Positions 45,790 through 54,772 are shown, counted from the stretch's first letter. The stretch: 64,000 nt of DNA from Desulfovibrio desulfuricans (GCF_024460775.1 NZ_JANFYZ010000006.1:124001-188000), one strand, 5' to 3'. A program made the numbers and translations. Notes: generated by a model not told the origin, from the letters alone.

Positions 45790-45831
45790 AAATGGCTTAA
45801 AATGTTTGGGGCTCGCCCCACCATGTGCAAC

Positions 45832-45868
45832 AAACCCCGCAAGGCTAAGCCCTTGCGGGGTTTGTTTT
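45832..45868. terminator. Bidirectional intrinsic terminator
   Basis: A 13-base perfect stem (AAACCCCGCAAGG, 45832–45844, with its complement at 45851–45863) over a six-base loop ends in TGTTTT on the plus strand. It lies between the convergent aminotransferase and HMA-like genes. Confidence 0.88.
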
Positions 45869-46155
45869 CAGAATTGAGGAATGGCGCTGTCTTTGCCTGC
45901 GTTGACGGCATCAAGATACCGCGCCCAGGCTTCGCCAATGGCAAAAAGCTTTTCGCGGGGGATTGCCACGCTGTCATACGTAATCAGTATGGAGCCGCTG
46001 ACGCTGTTGCCCTCCACCGCATGAACACCGCTGATGGCGCTCATTTTTTCGCGGGCCAGCCGCAGCACGTTTTCGTGCCGCAGGGCGGGATGGCGTATGC
46101 GCACCCTGCCGTCTACAAAACTGCGCACATACCTAAGCAGATGGATGGCGTTCAT
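45868..46155 (-). CDS. HMA-like domain protein without CxxC
   Basis: A 95-residue protein started at 46155 (GAGGAG seven bases upstream). Its GRVRIRHPAL and SAISGVHAVEGNSVSGSILITYDS strands match the ferredoxin-like HMA_2 fold, but the metal-binding CxxC is absent. It overlaps the end of the P-type ATPase gene by 23 bases, so it is translated with it. It may dock to, or modulate, the ATPase rather than carry metal by thiols. Confidence 0.7.
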   Translation of the reverse strand: MNAIHLLRYVRSFVDGRVRIRHPALRHENVLRLAREKMSAISGVHAVEGNSVSGSILITYDSVAIPREKLFAIGEAWARYLDAVNAGKDSAIPQF

Positions 46156-48268
46156 AATGGAACTCCTCGCCGGGCAGGCTTTTCGGCAGGTGGGGGCGCA
46201 TGGCGTTAAGGGCAACGCCAAGGGTGGTCAGGTTGTGCAGCAGGGCGGAAACTCCCGGCCCAAGCACCATGAACAGGCCTCCCATCAGGAACAGGCTGTT
46301 AAGGGTCATTGTGGCCACAAAATTTCCGTGAATGCGGCGCAGGGTGTGGTTGCCCAGCAGGCGGGCGCTGATCAGCCCCTCAAGGCTGGGATGGGTCAGC
46401 AGTACGTTGGCAACTTCGCGGGCCAGATCTGTGCCGTCGCTCATGGCAACGCCCACATGCGCTGCTGACAGGGCAGGGGCATCGTTGATGCCGTCGCCCA
46501 CCATAAGCACCTTGCAGCCTTCTGCCGCCAGTTCCTGCACAATGCGGGCTTTGTCCGTGGGCAGCACCTGAGCCCGAAATTCCGTAATGCCCACCTGTGC
46601 AGCTACGGCTCTGGCCGTGCGCTCGTCATCGCCCGTCAGCATGAGCACCCGGCGCATGCCAAGGCCGCGCATGGCTTCAACCACACGTGCCGCCTCGGGC
46701 CGCAGGGGATCTTCAATGGACACCAGCCCGGCGGCCTGCCCGTCCTCGCTCATGAACAGCAGGGAACGGCCAAGCTCGGTCTGCTGGCCGATAGCTTCAG
46801 CAAGGGGCGAAAGGTCAACGCCTTCGTCGTGCTCAATGTAGTGGCGGCTTCCCACCCGCATTTTTTTACCGTGCAGGGTGGAGGCAACGCCGTGCGCCAC
46901 CACGTATTCCACGTGGGCGTGTTCCTCTGCGTGTTGCAGGCCTTCTTCCTCAGCCTTGCGCACAACGGCGCGGGCCACAGGGTGGGGAAAATGTTCTTCA
47001 AGGCAGGCCATGATGCGCAGCACTTCGTCACGCTCAAAGCCAGGGGCCGGGATGACCTCCACAACCTTGGGGCTGGCCTGGGTGAGGGTGCCAGTTTTAT
47101 CAAAGACCAGCGTATCAGCTTCGCTCAGGGCCTCAAGGTAACGGCCGCCCTTGATGGCAATGCCGTGGCGCGCGCCTTCGCGCATGGAGGCCAGCACCGC
47201 CAGCGGCGTGGCGAGCTTGAGGGCGCACGAGTAATCCACCAGCAGCACGGAAGATGCGCGGCGGAAATCGCGGGTGATCAGCCACACCAGCCCGGCAAGG
47301 CCAAAGGTAAAGGGCACGGCCAGATCAGCCAGCCGTTCAAATTTGCCCTGCACACCCGCCTTGAGCGATTCGGATTCTTCAATAAATTTCACAACCTGCC
47401 GCAGGCGTGTGCCATCACCCACATGGCGGGCGCGGATCACAAGCCGCCCTTCTTCAAGGGCTGTGCCGGCGTATACAGAAGCACCCTCAGTGCGGCGCAC
47501 GCCAAGGGGTTCACCAGTCATGGACGACTGGTTCACAAGGCCGCAGCCTTCGGCAACCTCGCCGTCCACCGGGATGGAGCCGCCAGCATGCACAACCACA
47601 AGGTCGCCCTCGCGCACCTGCGCCAGGGGAACGGAAACTTCTGTGCCGTCTACCAGCAGCCAGACATTTTCCACATTCAGGGCAAGGCTTTCGGTCAGCG
47701 AAGCCATGGAGCGGCGTCTTGTCCAGTCTTCAAGGGTTTCGCCCAGTCCCAGCAGCAGGGTAAGCATGCTGACCGTGCGGAAGTCGCCCATGATGAGTGA
47801 CGCGCCAATGGCGGCAGCGTCCAGAACGTCAACGCTCAGGGTGCCGCGCAAAAGCGCGCCCAGACCTTTGAACAAAAAGGGCAGCGCGCCCATAACGCTG
47901 TTGAATACGCGCAGTGCCAGCGGCAAAAAGGGGCGCACAAAAACATAGCGCACCAGAGGCATAAACCCCTGACCGGGCGAAAGAGCACTCTCGTAGTGCT
48001 GCCCCTGGATATCAAACTGACCGCCAGCATCGGCCGCGCCCACCAGTAGGGTGAGAGCGGTAACGCGCGTTTCTTCGTTGTCATAAAAAATCAGCAGGCT
48101 GCCGATCAGGGCGTTGGCCCGTACTTCGGTGATGCCCTCAAGCGAGGTCAGTGCTCCGGCCAACGCCTCAATGCGTCCCTCGCCAAGGCAGCTTGATGCG
48201 CGCACGCGCATTCTGCCGGATTCTGGCGTCGTGATGCCACGCAATTCATGAACAATAAAAAAACGCAT
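46133..48268 (-). CDS. P1B-type heavy-metal ATPase with SCA metal-site motif
   Basis: A 711-residue pump started at 48268 (AAGGAG five bases upstream). A Cys-free HMA_2-like domain (1–70) precedes the membrane part. The actuator has SSMTGEPLGVRR. The TM metal motif reads YSCALKLATP near 344, in place of CPC/SPC. DKTGTLTQ (near 387) gives the phosphorylated Asp; TGDDERTARAVA and VGDGINDAPALSAAHVGVAM follow. Such motif variants occur in CtpC-like Zn/Mn exporters, so the ion is open. It is flanked by small partner genes. Confidence 0.87.
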   Translation of the reverse strand: MRFFIVHELRGITTPESGRMRVRASSCLGEGRIEALAGALTSLEGITEVRANALIGSLLIFYDNEETRVTALTLLVGAADAGGQFDIQGQHYESALSPGQGFMPLVRYVFVRPFLPLALRVFNSVMGALPFLFKGLGALLRGTLSVDVLDAAAIGASLIMGDFRTVSMLTLLLGLGETLEDWTRRRSMASLTESLALNVENVWLLVDGTEVSVPLAQVREGDLVVVHAGGSIPVDGEVAEGCGLVNQSSMTGEPLGVRRTEGASVYAGTALEEGRLVIRARHVGDGTRLRQVVKFIEESESLKAGVQGKFERLADLAVPFTFGLAGLVWLITRDFRRASSVLLVDYSCALKLATPLAVLASMREGARHGIAIKGGRYLEALSEADTLVFDKTGTLTQASPKVVEVIPAPGFERDEVLRIMACLEEHFPHPVARAVVRKAEEEGLQHAEEHAHVEYVVAHGVASTLHGKKMRVGSRHYIEHDEGVDLSPLAEAIGQQTELGRSLLFMSEDGQAAGLVSIEDPLRPEAARVVEAMRGLGMRRVLMLTGDDERTARAVAAQVGITEFRAQVLPTDKARIVQELAAEGCKVLMVGDGINDAPALSAAHVGVAMSDGTDLAREVANVLLTHPSLEGLISARLLGNHTLRRIHGNFVATMTLNSLFLMGGLFMVLGPGVSALLHNLTTLGVALNAMRPHLPKSLPGEEFHYERHPSA

Positions 48269-48417
48269 GCGCGCTCCTTGAAGCGAGGCGGCCTGAGCCG
48301 CACTGTCCTGAACGATCCTCTGCATGCGCGGAGGATGGAGAGTTTGCGTGCCGCCCGAATGTTCGGGCGGCACTGGCAGCTTCAGCACCGGAAAAGGCGG
48401 TGCAAACAACTGCGGGA

Positions 48418-48672
48418 TTAGGCCTCGGCGGCATCCTTGGTGGTCTTGCGTTTTTCCGCAGCAAGGCGTGCCTCGGCGGTGAGGTCTTCCACATCTTCCT
48501 TGATGGCTTCAACCTTGCTCAGCAGGACGTCTTTTACGTCCATGCCGCGGCTCAAAAGGTCAGTGGCCAAGGGCTTGAAATCCAGCTTGCCCTTGCTAAC
48601 GGCCACCGCGCCGAGCACACCAAGGGCAACGCCGCCCAAAAACCACAATCCGCACTTCATGCCTTCGTTCAT
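48418..48672 (-). CDS. Small glycine-zipper membrane protein, PacL/DUF1490-like partner
   Basis: An 84-residue protein started at 48672 (AAGGAG before the ATG). A single N-terminal TM rich in Gly/Ala (LWFLGGVALGVLGAVAVSKG) is followed by an amphipathic charged helix (DVLLSKVEAIKEDVEDLTAEARLAAEKRK in two turns). It lies 150 bases upstream of the ATPase gene on the same strand. This layout and position recall the PacL proteins that assist CtpC/CtpG/CtpV in mycobacteria. That relation is inferred from architecture, not clear sequence identity. Confidence 0.6.
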   Translation of the reverse strand: MNEGMKCGLWFLGGVALGVLGAVAVSKGKLDFKPLATDLLSRGMDVKDVLLSKVEAIKEDVEDLTAEARLAAEKRKTTKDAAEA

Positions 48673-48830
48673 TTTCCTTCTCCTTGCTCGTGTGTGTCCA
48701 GATTCGGTCAGCGATTCCAGCATGCGGCAGATGGCCGAATCGAGATAATAGTCCAGCCTCCGTCCGGTCGCTCACTTGCGACCGGACGGTAAAACTGGCA
48801 AATTTTCAGGGTAGGATGCTTAGATAAAAG

Positions 48831-49079
48831 CTAGCTGGACGCGCCGGAAAGGTCAACTTTGATGAAGTCGGCTTCGCTGTTGCGCAAGGAGATGGTTACG
48901 CCTGAAAGGCGCAAGGCGACAGGATCCTTAAGAGGCGCGCGGCCTACAATGGATACCGTGGTGCCGGGGATAAGACCCATGTCGCGGATGCGGCGGTTCA
49001 TTTCGCCAAGGGCTTCAACGGCTGCAATCTTTCCCTGCTGTCCTACTTGCATCTGACGCAGATTGACAATCTGGCTCAT
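48831..49079 (-). CDS. feoA: FeoA domain protein
   Basis: An 82-residue protein of SH3-like FeoA fold started at 49079. Characteristic strands are GQQGKIAAVEALGEMNRRIRDMGLIPGTTVSIVGRAPLKDPVALRLSGVTISLR, seen in pieces, including the RDMGLIPG core. FeoA partners FeoB in ferrous iron uptake, but no feoB is next to it. Here it leads the metal ATPase group, so it may be a lone regulator-like FeoA. Confidence 0.85.
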   Translation of the reverse strand: MSQIVNLRQMQVGQQGKIAAVEALGEMNRRIRDMGLIPGTTVSIVGRAPLKDPVALRLSGVTISLRNSEADFIKVDLSGASS

Positions 49080-49281
49080 GCGTGCACTCTCTATGTTTGA
49101 TGCTGGTGGCAAATTTGTTCAATGGCTTTTAACCGTTCTGGATGAGCAGGCCGGGTGTGTAACCCTTGCTGTAATCCACGGATCAACCTTGCCTTCATTA
49201 CGGTTCTGTGTCAAGAGAAAAGAAAGTCGTTTTCAAATTTGATAGCAGATCAGGGCTTTAGCCCTGGAACAAGGAGAGGCC

Positions 49282-49812
49282 ATGTTTCCTCAATATGTAG
49301 CACATAGTATGGAAGGCCGGGCGCGTTTGCGCCATCCTGCTCTGGGTGAGGTTGCCGTGCGCAGCGCTGTACAGAAAACGCTTGGCAAAGAGAAGGACGT
49401 GCTTGAGGTGCGCCCCGGCTCTGAATCCATGCTGCTGATTCTCAAACCGGGTGTGGACGTTGCCAGCCTGTGCCAGCGGCTAGAGCAGAGCGTGCCGGTT
49501 CTGGCCCGTCCTCAGGCTGAGGTGGCTGCTGAGCTGCGCGCCGAGGCACGCGCCCGTCGGGGTGAGCAGTGGCGCAGCCAGCGCGGTGACAGCAGCGCTG
49601 CAACCAGGGGATTTTCCTCGGGCAGCAGGGGCGACAAAAGAAATATCCTGGGCATTTCGCAGCGAAAACTCGAAGTTCGGGCCATGCTGGGCGTGGCAGG
49701 GGTGTGCCTTGCTTCCGGCCTGTCCGGACCCAAGCCGCTGCATCTGCTGGCGGGCCTTGCCTGGGCTTTGATGGCCAGCCGCCACGTGTGGGTTCGGCGC
49801 AAGGCTGTTTAA
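49282..49812 (+). CDS. HMA-like domain protein with C-terminal membrane segment
   Basis: A 176-residue protein with AAGGAG before the ATG and a small CAGGGC/GCCCTG hairpin (49253–49268) just upstream. The N-terminal ~75 residues repeat the Cys-free HMA_2 pattern (GRARLRHPALGEVAV), closely like the protein at 45868. A charged Arg/Ser-rich linker (85–120) leads to a hydrophobic C-terminus (about 133–168). It diverges from feoA and its stop overlaps the next start by one base. Confidence 0.7.
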   Translation: MFPQYVAHSMEGRARLRHPALGEVAVRSAVQKTLGKEKDVLEVRPGSESMLLILKPGVDVASLCQRLEQSVPVLARPQAEVAAELRAEARARRGEQWRSQRGDSSAATRGFSSGSRGDKRNILGISQRKLEVRAMLGVAGVCLASGLSGPKPLHLLAGLAWALMASRHVWVRRKAV

Positions 49813-50204
49813 TGAAAGCTTCCCTTGACAGTGTACGCGCTGCCTGTACGCGCTGCGCCGCATTTACAGGCAAGTGGCTGCTGACGATATTTGTAGCTGT
49901 GGCAGCCTTTGCCCTTGCGGCGCAGGCCCTGGCTCTGGTGCTGGCGGCTCTTGCTCTTTTGGTAATTGCCTTGTGCCTTGCCTCCATGTGCATGCCTGAA
50001 GAAAGCCGGGCTGTGTGGGCGTGGATGCGCGACACGCTGGGGCGCTGGAGCGCTGTGGCTGGAACAGATAAGACGGATGAGGCGCAATCGCCCGATGAAC
50101 CTGTGCAGAACGAATCGGCGCAAAATGAATCGGTGCAGGCGGCAGATACTGCCCCGCATGACCCGCAGAAAGGCGACTCCCGGCGGGAACAACCAGCAAA
50201 GTAA
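49812..50204 (+). CDS. Small membrane protein coupled to the HMA-like gene
   Basis: A 130-residue protein whose ATG shares a base with the preceding TAA. Residues about 22–58 are a long Ala/Leu-rich hydrophobic stretch able to cross the membrane twice; the C-terminus is acidic and Gln/Ser-rich (QNESAQNESVQAADTAPHD). I recognise no family. Coupling places it with the metal island, perhaps as a membrane partner of the HMA protein. Confidence 0.6.
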   Translation: MKASLDSVRAACTRCAAFTGKWLLTIFVAVAAFALAAQALALVLAALALLVIALCLASMCMPEESRAVWAWMRDTLGRWSAVAGTDKTDEAQSPDEPVQNESAQNESVQAADTAPHDPQKGDSRREQPAK

Positions 50205-50379
50205 TCAGAGCCTCTCAGGGAAATCTGTAAATCCGCAGTCAGCCACGGGCACTGGTCTGGCGGTAATATGGCGCGCAGATAATTTTTTTGCAGGCCAGCC
50301 CCGGAACATACCTCAATACCCTGCGTGATCATGCGGCCATGCTCATTTTACCAGTCTGGCTTTGCTGTACATCAGACAG

Positions 50380-50424
50380 CAGCACACCCCCGCGATGGCA
50401 CAATCTGCGGGGGTGTGCTGTTTT
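50380..50424 (+). terminator. Strong hairpin between the metal island and acs
   Basis: A 14-base perfect stem (CAGCACACCCCCGC, 50380–50393, with its complement 50407–50420) is followed by TTTT. It stops the plus-strand metal genes and may also serve the convergent acs transcript. Confidence 0.75.
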
Positions 50425-50492
50425 GCCGGGACGTTGAGGGTGCGCCCCGGTTAGAGTGCAAAGCCGCTCCGGGCAGCCCTGCACCTGAAGTA

Positions 50493-52538
50493 TCAGACCT
50501 GCGCGGTCTCGGCAGCGCCTTCGGGGGCGCTTTCCGTTTCGTGCCTGCCTGCAACAAGGTTGCGGTGTCCTTCAATTATTTTGCCGATGACTTCCGGTTC
50601 TGCCAGCGAAGTGGTGTCGCCGATGTCTTCATAGCTGTCGCCAGCGATCTTGCGCAGCATGCGGCGGATGATCTTGCCCGAGGTGGTCTTGGGCATGGCG
50701 TCCACAAACTGGATGAATTCCGGGCTGGCAAGCGCGCCGATGTCGCGGCGCACGGCATCGCGCAGTTTTACGCGCAGTTGCGCGCTCCACGGCACTTCAT
50801 CCCGCGTGACCACATAGGCGTAGATGCCTTCGCCCTTGAGGGCGTGGGGCATGGGCACCACGGCGGCTTCGCCAACTTCGGGGCAGGCCGCCAGCACGGC
50901 TTCAATTTCTGCCGTGGAGAGCCGATGCCCCGACACGTTGATGGAGTCGTCCACGCGTCCCAGAATCCAGAAGTAGCCGTCCTGATCAACTTCTGCCGCA
51001 TCGCCTGACGAATAACAGCCGAAGCGTGAGAAGTAGGACTGGTACTTTTCTTCATCATTATATACGCCCTGCATCATGCCGGGCCAGGGGCGTCGGATGA
51101 CCAGATGCCCGGCCTTGCTGCCCGCTTCGGCTTCGTCGCCGTCACGCGAGGCCGTGCCAATAACGGCAGCGTCAATGCCGGGCAGGGGCTTGGAGGCCGA
51201 ACCCGGTTTGAGCTTGGTGGCATAGGGCATGGGGGCAATCATGGCGCCGCCGGTTTCGGTCTGCCACCATGTGTCCACGATGGGCAGCTCGCCGCCGCCG
51301 ATGTTCTTGTGGTACCAATGCCACGCCTCGGGGTTGATGGGTTCGCCCACGCTGCCAAGAATGCGCAGGCTGCGGAGGTCATAGCGTTCTGTCCAGGCCT
51401 CGTTCATACGCATGAGCGAGCGGATGACCGTGGGCGCGGTATAGAAGATGTTGACCCGGAAGTTCTCCACAATGCGCCAGTAGCGGTCAGGGTATGGCCA
51501 TGTGGGCACGCCTTCAAACATGAGCGTGGTGGCCCCAAGTGAAAGCGGGCCGTACACGCCATAGGTGTGACCTGTGATCCAGCCTGCATCCGCCGTGCAC
51601 CAGTACACATCGTCGTCGCGCATGTCGAAGCACCACTGCGTGGAGTGCGCCGCGTATGTGAGGTAGCCGCCAGTAGAATGCATGACGCCCGTGGGCTTGC
51701 CCGTACTGCCGCTTGTGTGCAGCAGAAAGAGCGTATCGTTGGCATCCATGGGCTCGCAGGGAAAGTCCGGGTTAAGGGTAAAGTCATCGATCAGGTCATG
51801 CCACCACACATCGCGGTTGCGCTGCATGTTCACGCCGTCAATGCCGGCATGCTTGACCACAACCACGTGCGCCACCGAGGGGCACTTTTCAAGGATGGGG
51901 TCAAGATTGGCCTTGAGGGGCTTGAACTTGCCGCCGCGCACCGCTGCGTCCGCCGTGATGACAACGCGCGCCTTGCAACCCTGAATACGGCTGCGCACGC
52001 CGCCCTCCGCATAGCCGGAAAAGATGGCCGTGTGGATGGCGCCAATGCGGGCGCAGGCCAGCATGGCGATAAAAAGTTCCGGGATCATGGGCATGTACAA
52101 AGCCACATGATCGCCCTTGCGGATGCGCAGCGAACTCAAAGCATGCGCAACGCGGCACACCTCGGTATAGAGCATCTGGTAGGTGTAGCAGCGAACGTCT
52201 GTTTCCTTCTCGCCCTGCCAGATAAGCGCGGCCTTGTTGCGCCGCCCAGAGATGAGATGCCTGTCGATACAGTTAAAGGAGGCATTAAGTTTGCCGCCTG
52301 TAAACCACTTGTATTTATGGTTTACCTCATCTGCTTCCAGCACTTTGTCCCAGCGTTTGAACCAATGGATCAACTGCGATGCTCGCGCACCCCAAAAGTC
52401 GTTGGGGTCTTCCAGTGCGCGGCTGCAGAGAGCGTCATATTCTTCTGGCCCACATACCCATGCAGAAGTTTTGCCGTGCTCAGGTGGAAGATAGCTGCGG
52501 TTCTCATTTAACAGCGTTGTGATCCTTTCCTGGGACAT
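50493..52538 (-). CDS. acs: Acetyl-CoA synthetase (AMP-forming)
   Basis: A 681-residue ANL-family ligase that makes acetyl-CoA from acetate, ATP and CoA. Start at 52538 has GGAGGGAGGA upstream. Motifs: LHTSGSTGKPTGVMHS (P-loop-like) near 275, DTWWQTETGGAMI near 425, YSSGDAAEVDQDGYFWILGRVDD near 520, and the C-terminal PKTTSGKIIRRMLR with the acetylation-regulated Lys. Length is usual (~650) with a short extra C-terminal tail. It is monocistronic, with a long AT-rich upstream region. Confidence 0.96.
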   Translation of the reverse strand: MSQERITTLLNENRSYLPPEHGKTSAWVCGPEEYDALCSRALEDPNDFWGARASQLIHWFKRWDKVLEADEVNHKYKWFTGGKLNASFNCIDRHLISGRRNKAALIWQGEKETDVRCYTYQMLYTEVCRVAHALSSLRIRKGDHVALYMPMIPELFIAMLACARIGAIHTAIFSGYAEGGVRSRIQGCKARVVITADAAVRGGKFKPLKANLDPILEKCPSVAHVVVVKHAGIDGVNMQRNRDVWWHDLIDDFTLNPDFPCEPMDANDTLFLLHTSGSTGKPTGVMHSTGGYLTYAAHSTQWCFDMRDDDVYWCTADAGWITGHTYGVYGPLSLGATTLMFEGVPTWPYPDRYWRIVENFRVNIFYTAPTVIRSLMRMNEAWTERYDLRSLRILGSVGEPINPEAWHWYHKNIGGGELPIVDTWWQTETGGAMIAPMPYATKLKPGSASKPLPGIDAAVIGTASRDGDEAEAGSKAGHLVIRRPWPGMMQGVYNDEEKYQSYFSRFGCYSSGDAAEVDQDGYFWILGRVDDSINVSGHRLSTAEIEAVLAACPEVGEAAVVPMPHALKGEGIYAYVVTRDEVPWSAQLRVKLRDAVRRDIGALASPEFIQFVDAMPKTTSGKIIRRMLRKIAGDSYEDIGDTTSLAEPEVIGKIIEGHRNLVAGRHETESAPEGAAETAQV

Positions 52539-53103
52539 GATTAAATCCTCCCTCCTGTGTGTTGCATAGAATTTCTAGAGGTGAAATAATTCCATGGTAC
52601 AGCACTAAAAATATTTTAGAGAGGCGTCAAGAGCCCGGAATTGATTGATCTTTCAGTCATGCCTGTACATAGTTTCACAAAGTGACATAAATGGCAACCT
52701 AGGATACCAGTATATGCGGATTGGAACGCCATACCAATTGAAGAAATAATTCACAATTGGCGGCAAACTTTTTTTCATTTTTTTTTTGATTCTTTCAGTA
52801 CCATCTTGGAAAGGGCAAAAAAAGCGCTCCTGCCTGCCAAAACGGCTTGGCTGAGGCACAGAAACCATCGCTAGGCGTTTGCGGTAATCCGGCGCGCAGT
52901 GGAAAAAAGGGACATGGCCACGACGAGGGCAGCGGGGCAGCAGAGAATCTCTTGGCAGGACAGGGCAGGGATAGCAGAAGCATGGGCGCATATTTCCATG
53001 CTTTCGTGGCGCAAGGACGACTGATTGTGGGCCGTTGGGGAAGGGAAAGCAGTCATGACACAGCCCGGAGGGCAGCTGTGTCATGGCGAAAAGGGAGTAT
53101 CTG
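52539..53103. other. 565-bp gene-free stretch upstream of acs
   Basis: No convincing gene on either strand; the frames that are open have poor codon patterns. The acs-proximal half is AT-rich and carries TTGACG (minus, 52633–52628) as a possible -35, a seven-base inverted repeat CCAATTG/CAATTGG (52734–52760), and TCAC-AAA-GTGA near 52673. At the far end a perfect 11-base inverted repeat CATGACACAGC/GCTGTGTCATG (53054–53085) lies after the maf stop without a T run. Regulatory use is inference. Confidence 0.5.
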
Positions 53104-53877
53104 TCAGGCGCAGGGCAGCATGAGGCCCCTGTCCAGCATGACCTGGGCAAGCTGGGTGACGGGCAGGCCCACTACGGTGCTCCATGAGCCGTCAACGCGC
53201 TCAACCAGCACGGCTCCCTGCCCCTGGATGGCATATGCGCCCGCTTTGTCGTGCGGCTCACCGGTGTCCAGATAGGCTTGCAGCACAGGCTGAGGCCAGT
53301 GGTGGAAGATAACACGGCTGGTGTCGCTGAATGACAGCATGCGGTACGAATCGATACAGCATTCGTCTACATTGAGGCCAGTATTGGTGCCAGCAGATGC
53401 GGCGGCTGCTTGCACAGAGCCAATGGCTGCATCGGCAGGCAGGAGCAGGCACACGGCGCTGATAACTTCATGCCCGCGACCGTTGAGGCGCTCCAGCATG
53501 CGCAAGGCGTGAGCCGGGTTTTCCGGCTTGCCAAGAATATCGCCGTCCACGGCCACAACGGTATCTGCGGCCAGAATCACGGGCTGCAATTCATGGTTGG
53601 CTGCGCCTTGCTGGCGAACTGCATGGCCTGATGCCAGCGCCTTGGCAGCGGCCGCGCGGCGGGTATACGCCTCCGGGGATTCGCCCTGTTCCGGGCGTGG
53701 TTCATCAGCATTGGTGAGGGCCAGACGGAAGGGGATTCCCCATTCATTCAAAAACTGCCGTCTGCGGGGCGAGGCCGAAGCCAGCAGCAATTCAAGGCCT
53801 GAGGCCATGCGGAACAGCGGGCGCATCTGCGCGGACGTATCGGCAGGGGCCGGGCACGGGGCAAGATTGTAGGACAT
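53104..53877 (-). CDS. maf: Maf-family nucleoside triphosphate pyrophosphatase
   Basis: A 257-residue Maf protein that hydrolyses non-canonical or methylated NTPs. The N-terminal phosphate loop LLASASPRRRQFL is at 31–43, with ILAADTVVAVDGDILGKP near 101–118 (catalytic Asp). The C-terminal DKAGAYAIQGQGAVLVERVDGSWSTVVGLP block is intact. Two departures: a ~27-residue N-terminal extension, and an Ala-rich insert near 150–172 (GSVQAAAASAGTNTGLNVDE) in the middle of the fold. It lies 12 bases beyond the phosphodiesterase gene. Confidence 0.9.
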   Translation of the reverse strand: MSYNLAPCPAPADTSAQMRPLFRMASGLELLLASASPRRRQFLNEWGIPFRLALTNADEPRPEQGESPEAYTRRAAAAKALASGHAVRQQGAANHELQPVILAADTVVAVDGDILGKPENPAHALRMLERLNGRGHEVISAVCLLLPADAAIGSVQAAAASAGTNTGLNVDECCIDSYRMLSFSDTSRVIFHHWPQPVLQAYLDTGEPHDKAGAYAIQGQGAVLVERVDGSWSTVVGLPVTQLAQVMLDRGLMLPCA

Positions 53878-53889
53878 GGTAAAACCTGA

Positions 53890-54450
53890 TTAGCGCGGTG
53901 CGGGGGCGTGGCGCAAGATTTCGCCGCCCTGCATGTCCAGCACGCAAAAGACGCCGTTTTCTATAAGGCCGTAGGTGCGGGGCGAGCCGCTCTTGGGCAG
54001 GGAAAGGGAGCCGGGGTTCCAGAAGTGCAGGCCATCAATGGTTTCGCCGCGCGGCACATGGGTATGCCCGCGCAAGAGCACCGTTCCGGCTTTGATGCCG
54101 GGGCACGGCGGGCGCTCTGGCAGGTGGTGCCCGTGGCTGGCAAAAATGCTCAGGCCGTCTGCTTCAATCCAGGTGGATTCTGTGACTGCAAAGGGCAAAA
54201 GGCACAGATCAACCTCGGCATCGCAGTTGCCGCGCACTGCCATCACCGGGCAGGGCAAGGCCGAAAGATCGGGCATGGTTTGCAGTACAGAGCGGGTGTC
54301 GTAGCCCTGCGGCAGGGGATTGCGCGGGCCGTGGTAAACCAGATCGCCCAGCAGCACCAGTGCGTCAGGGGTAAGCTCACGCGCTTTTTCCAGCAAAAAA
54401 AGCAGACTTTCAACAGACCCGTGAAGGTCGGAGGCAACAAGCAGACGCAT
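53890..54450 (-). CDS. YfcE-type metallophosphodiesterase
   Basis: A 186-residue calcineurin-like phosphoesterase started at 54450, where AAGGA lies nine bases upstream and the ATG shares a base with the preceding stop. Metal-ligand motifs run in order: LVASDLHGS (Asp/His), VLLGDLVYHG (GDxxxxG), VRGNCDAEVD (GNCD), SHGHHLP and RGHTHVPRGE (GHTH). E. coli YfcE cleaves phosphodiesters in vitro; its cell substrate is unknown. It is coupled to the Trm112-like gene and maf. Confidence 0.88.
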   Translation of the reverse strand: MRLLVASDLHGSVESLLFLLEKARELTPDALVLLGDLVYHGPRNPLPQGYDTRSVLQTMPDLSALPCPVMAVRGNCDAEVDLCLLPFAVTESTWIEADGLSIFASHGHHLPERPPCPGIKAGTVLLRGHTHVPRGETIDGLHFWNPGSLSLPKSGSPRTYGLIENGVFCVLDMQGGEILRHAPAPR

Positions 54451-54671
54451 CAGGCGCATTCCTTGGCAGCAGGGTGTTCCCTGTTCCAGTCTTCAAGGGG
54501 AATCGCTTCTTCCACAAGCATGATGGGAATATTGTCGCGCACTGGATAGACCACGCCGCAGGCCTTGCAGGCAAAGGCGGCGACTGAACCGTTGTCTTCC
54601 AGCGCCACAAGGTTGCCCAGGCATTTGGGGCAAGCCAGAATTTGCAGTAACTCGCGGGTTTCCATAGGCAT
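54450..54671 (-). CDS. Trm112-family zinc-ribbon protein (YcaR-like)
   Basis: A 73-residue protein with AAGGAT seven bases before the ATG. Two CxxC knuckles, ACPKCLG (Cys14/17) and CKACGVVYPVRDNIPIML (Cys35/38), bind one zinc, and the PVRDNIPIML phrase is the family hallmark. Relatives activate methyltransferases. It starts a coupled minus-strand run with the phosphodiesterase and maf. Confidence 0.9.
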   Translation of the reverse strand: MPMETRELLQILACPKCLGNLVALEDNGSVAAFACKACGVVYPVRDNIPIMLVEEAIPLEDWNREHPAAKECA

Positions 54672-54734
54672 AAAGAATCCTTCTGTTAATCGTGAGGGGG
54701 TAGTCTATCTCCAAGCGTCTTCCAGTTCAAGGCT

Positions 54735-54764
54735 TGCCCCATATTGTCATTTTGCGGTATAATA
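54735..54764 (+). promoter_or_regulatory. Promoter of the PHP gene with near-leaderless start
   Basis: TTGCCC (54735–54740) and a perfect TATAAT (54759–54764) are 18 bases apart. Initiation about seven bases beyond TATAAT would fall at 54771, immediately before the first ATG (54773), leaving little or no leader. Confidence 0.6.
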
Positions 54765-54772
54765 ATTATCCC

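Noticed and set aside
52653..53150. A 165-residue frame in the acs–maf gap
   Set aside because: No ribosome site, low-complexity Lys run and Cys/Pro-rich sequence without family resemblance; it also runs into the maf end.
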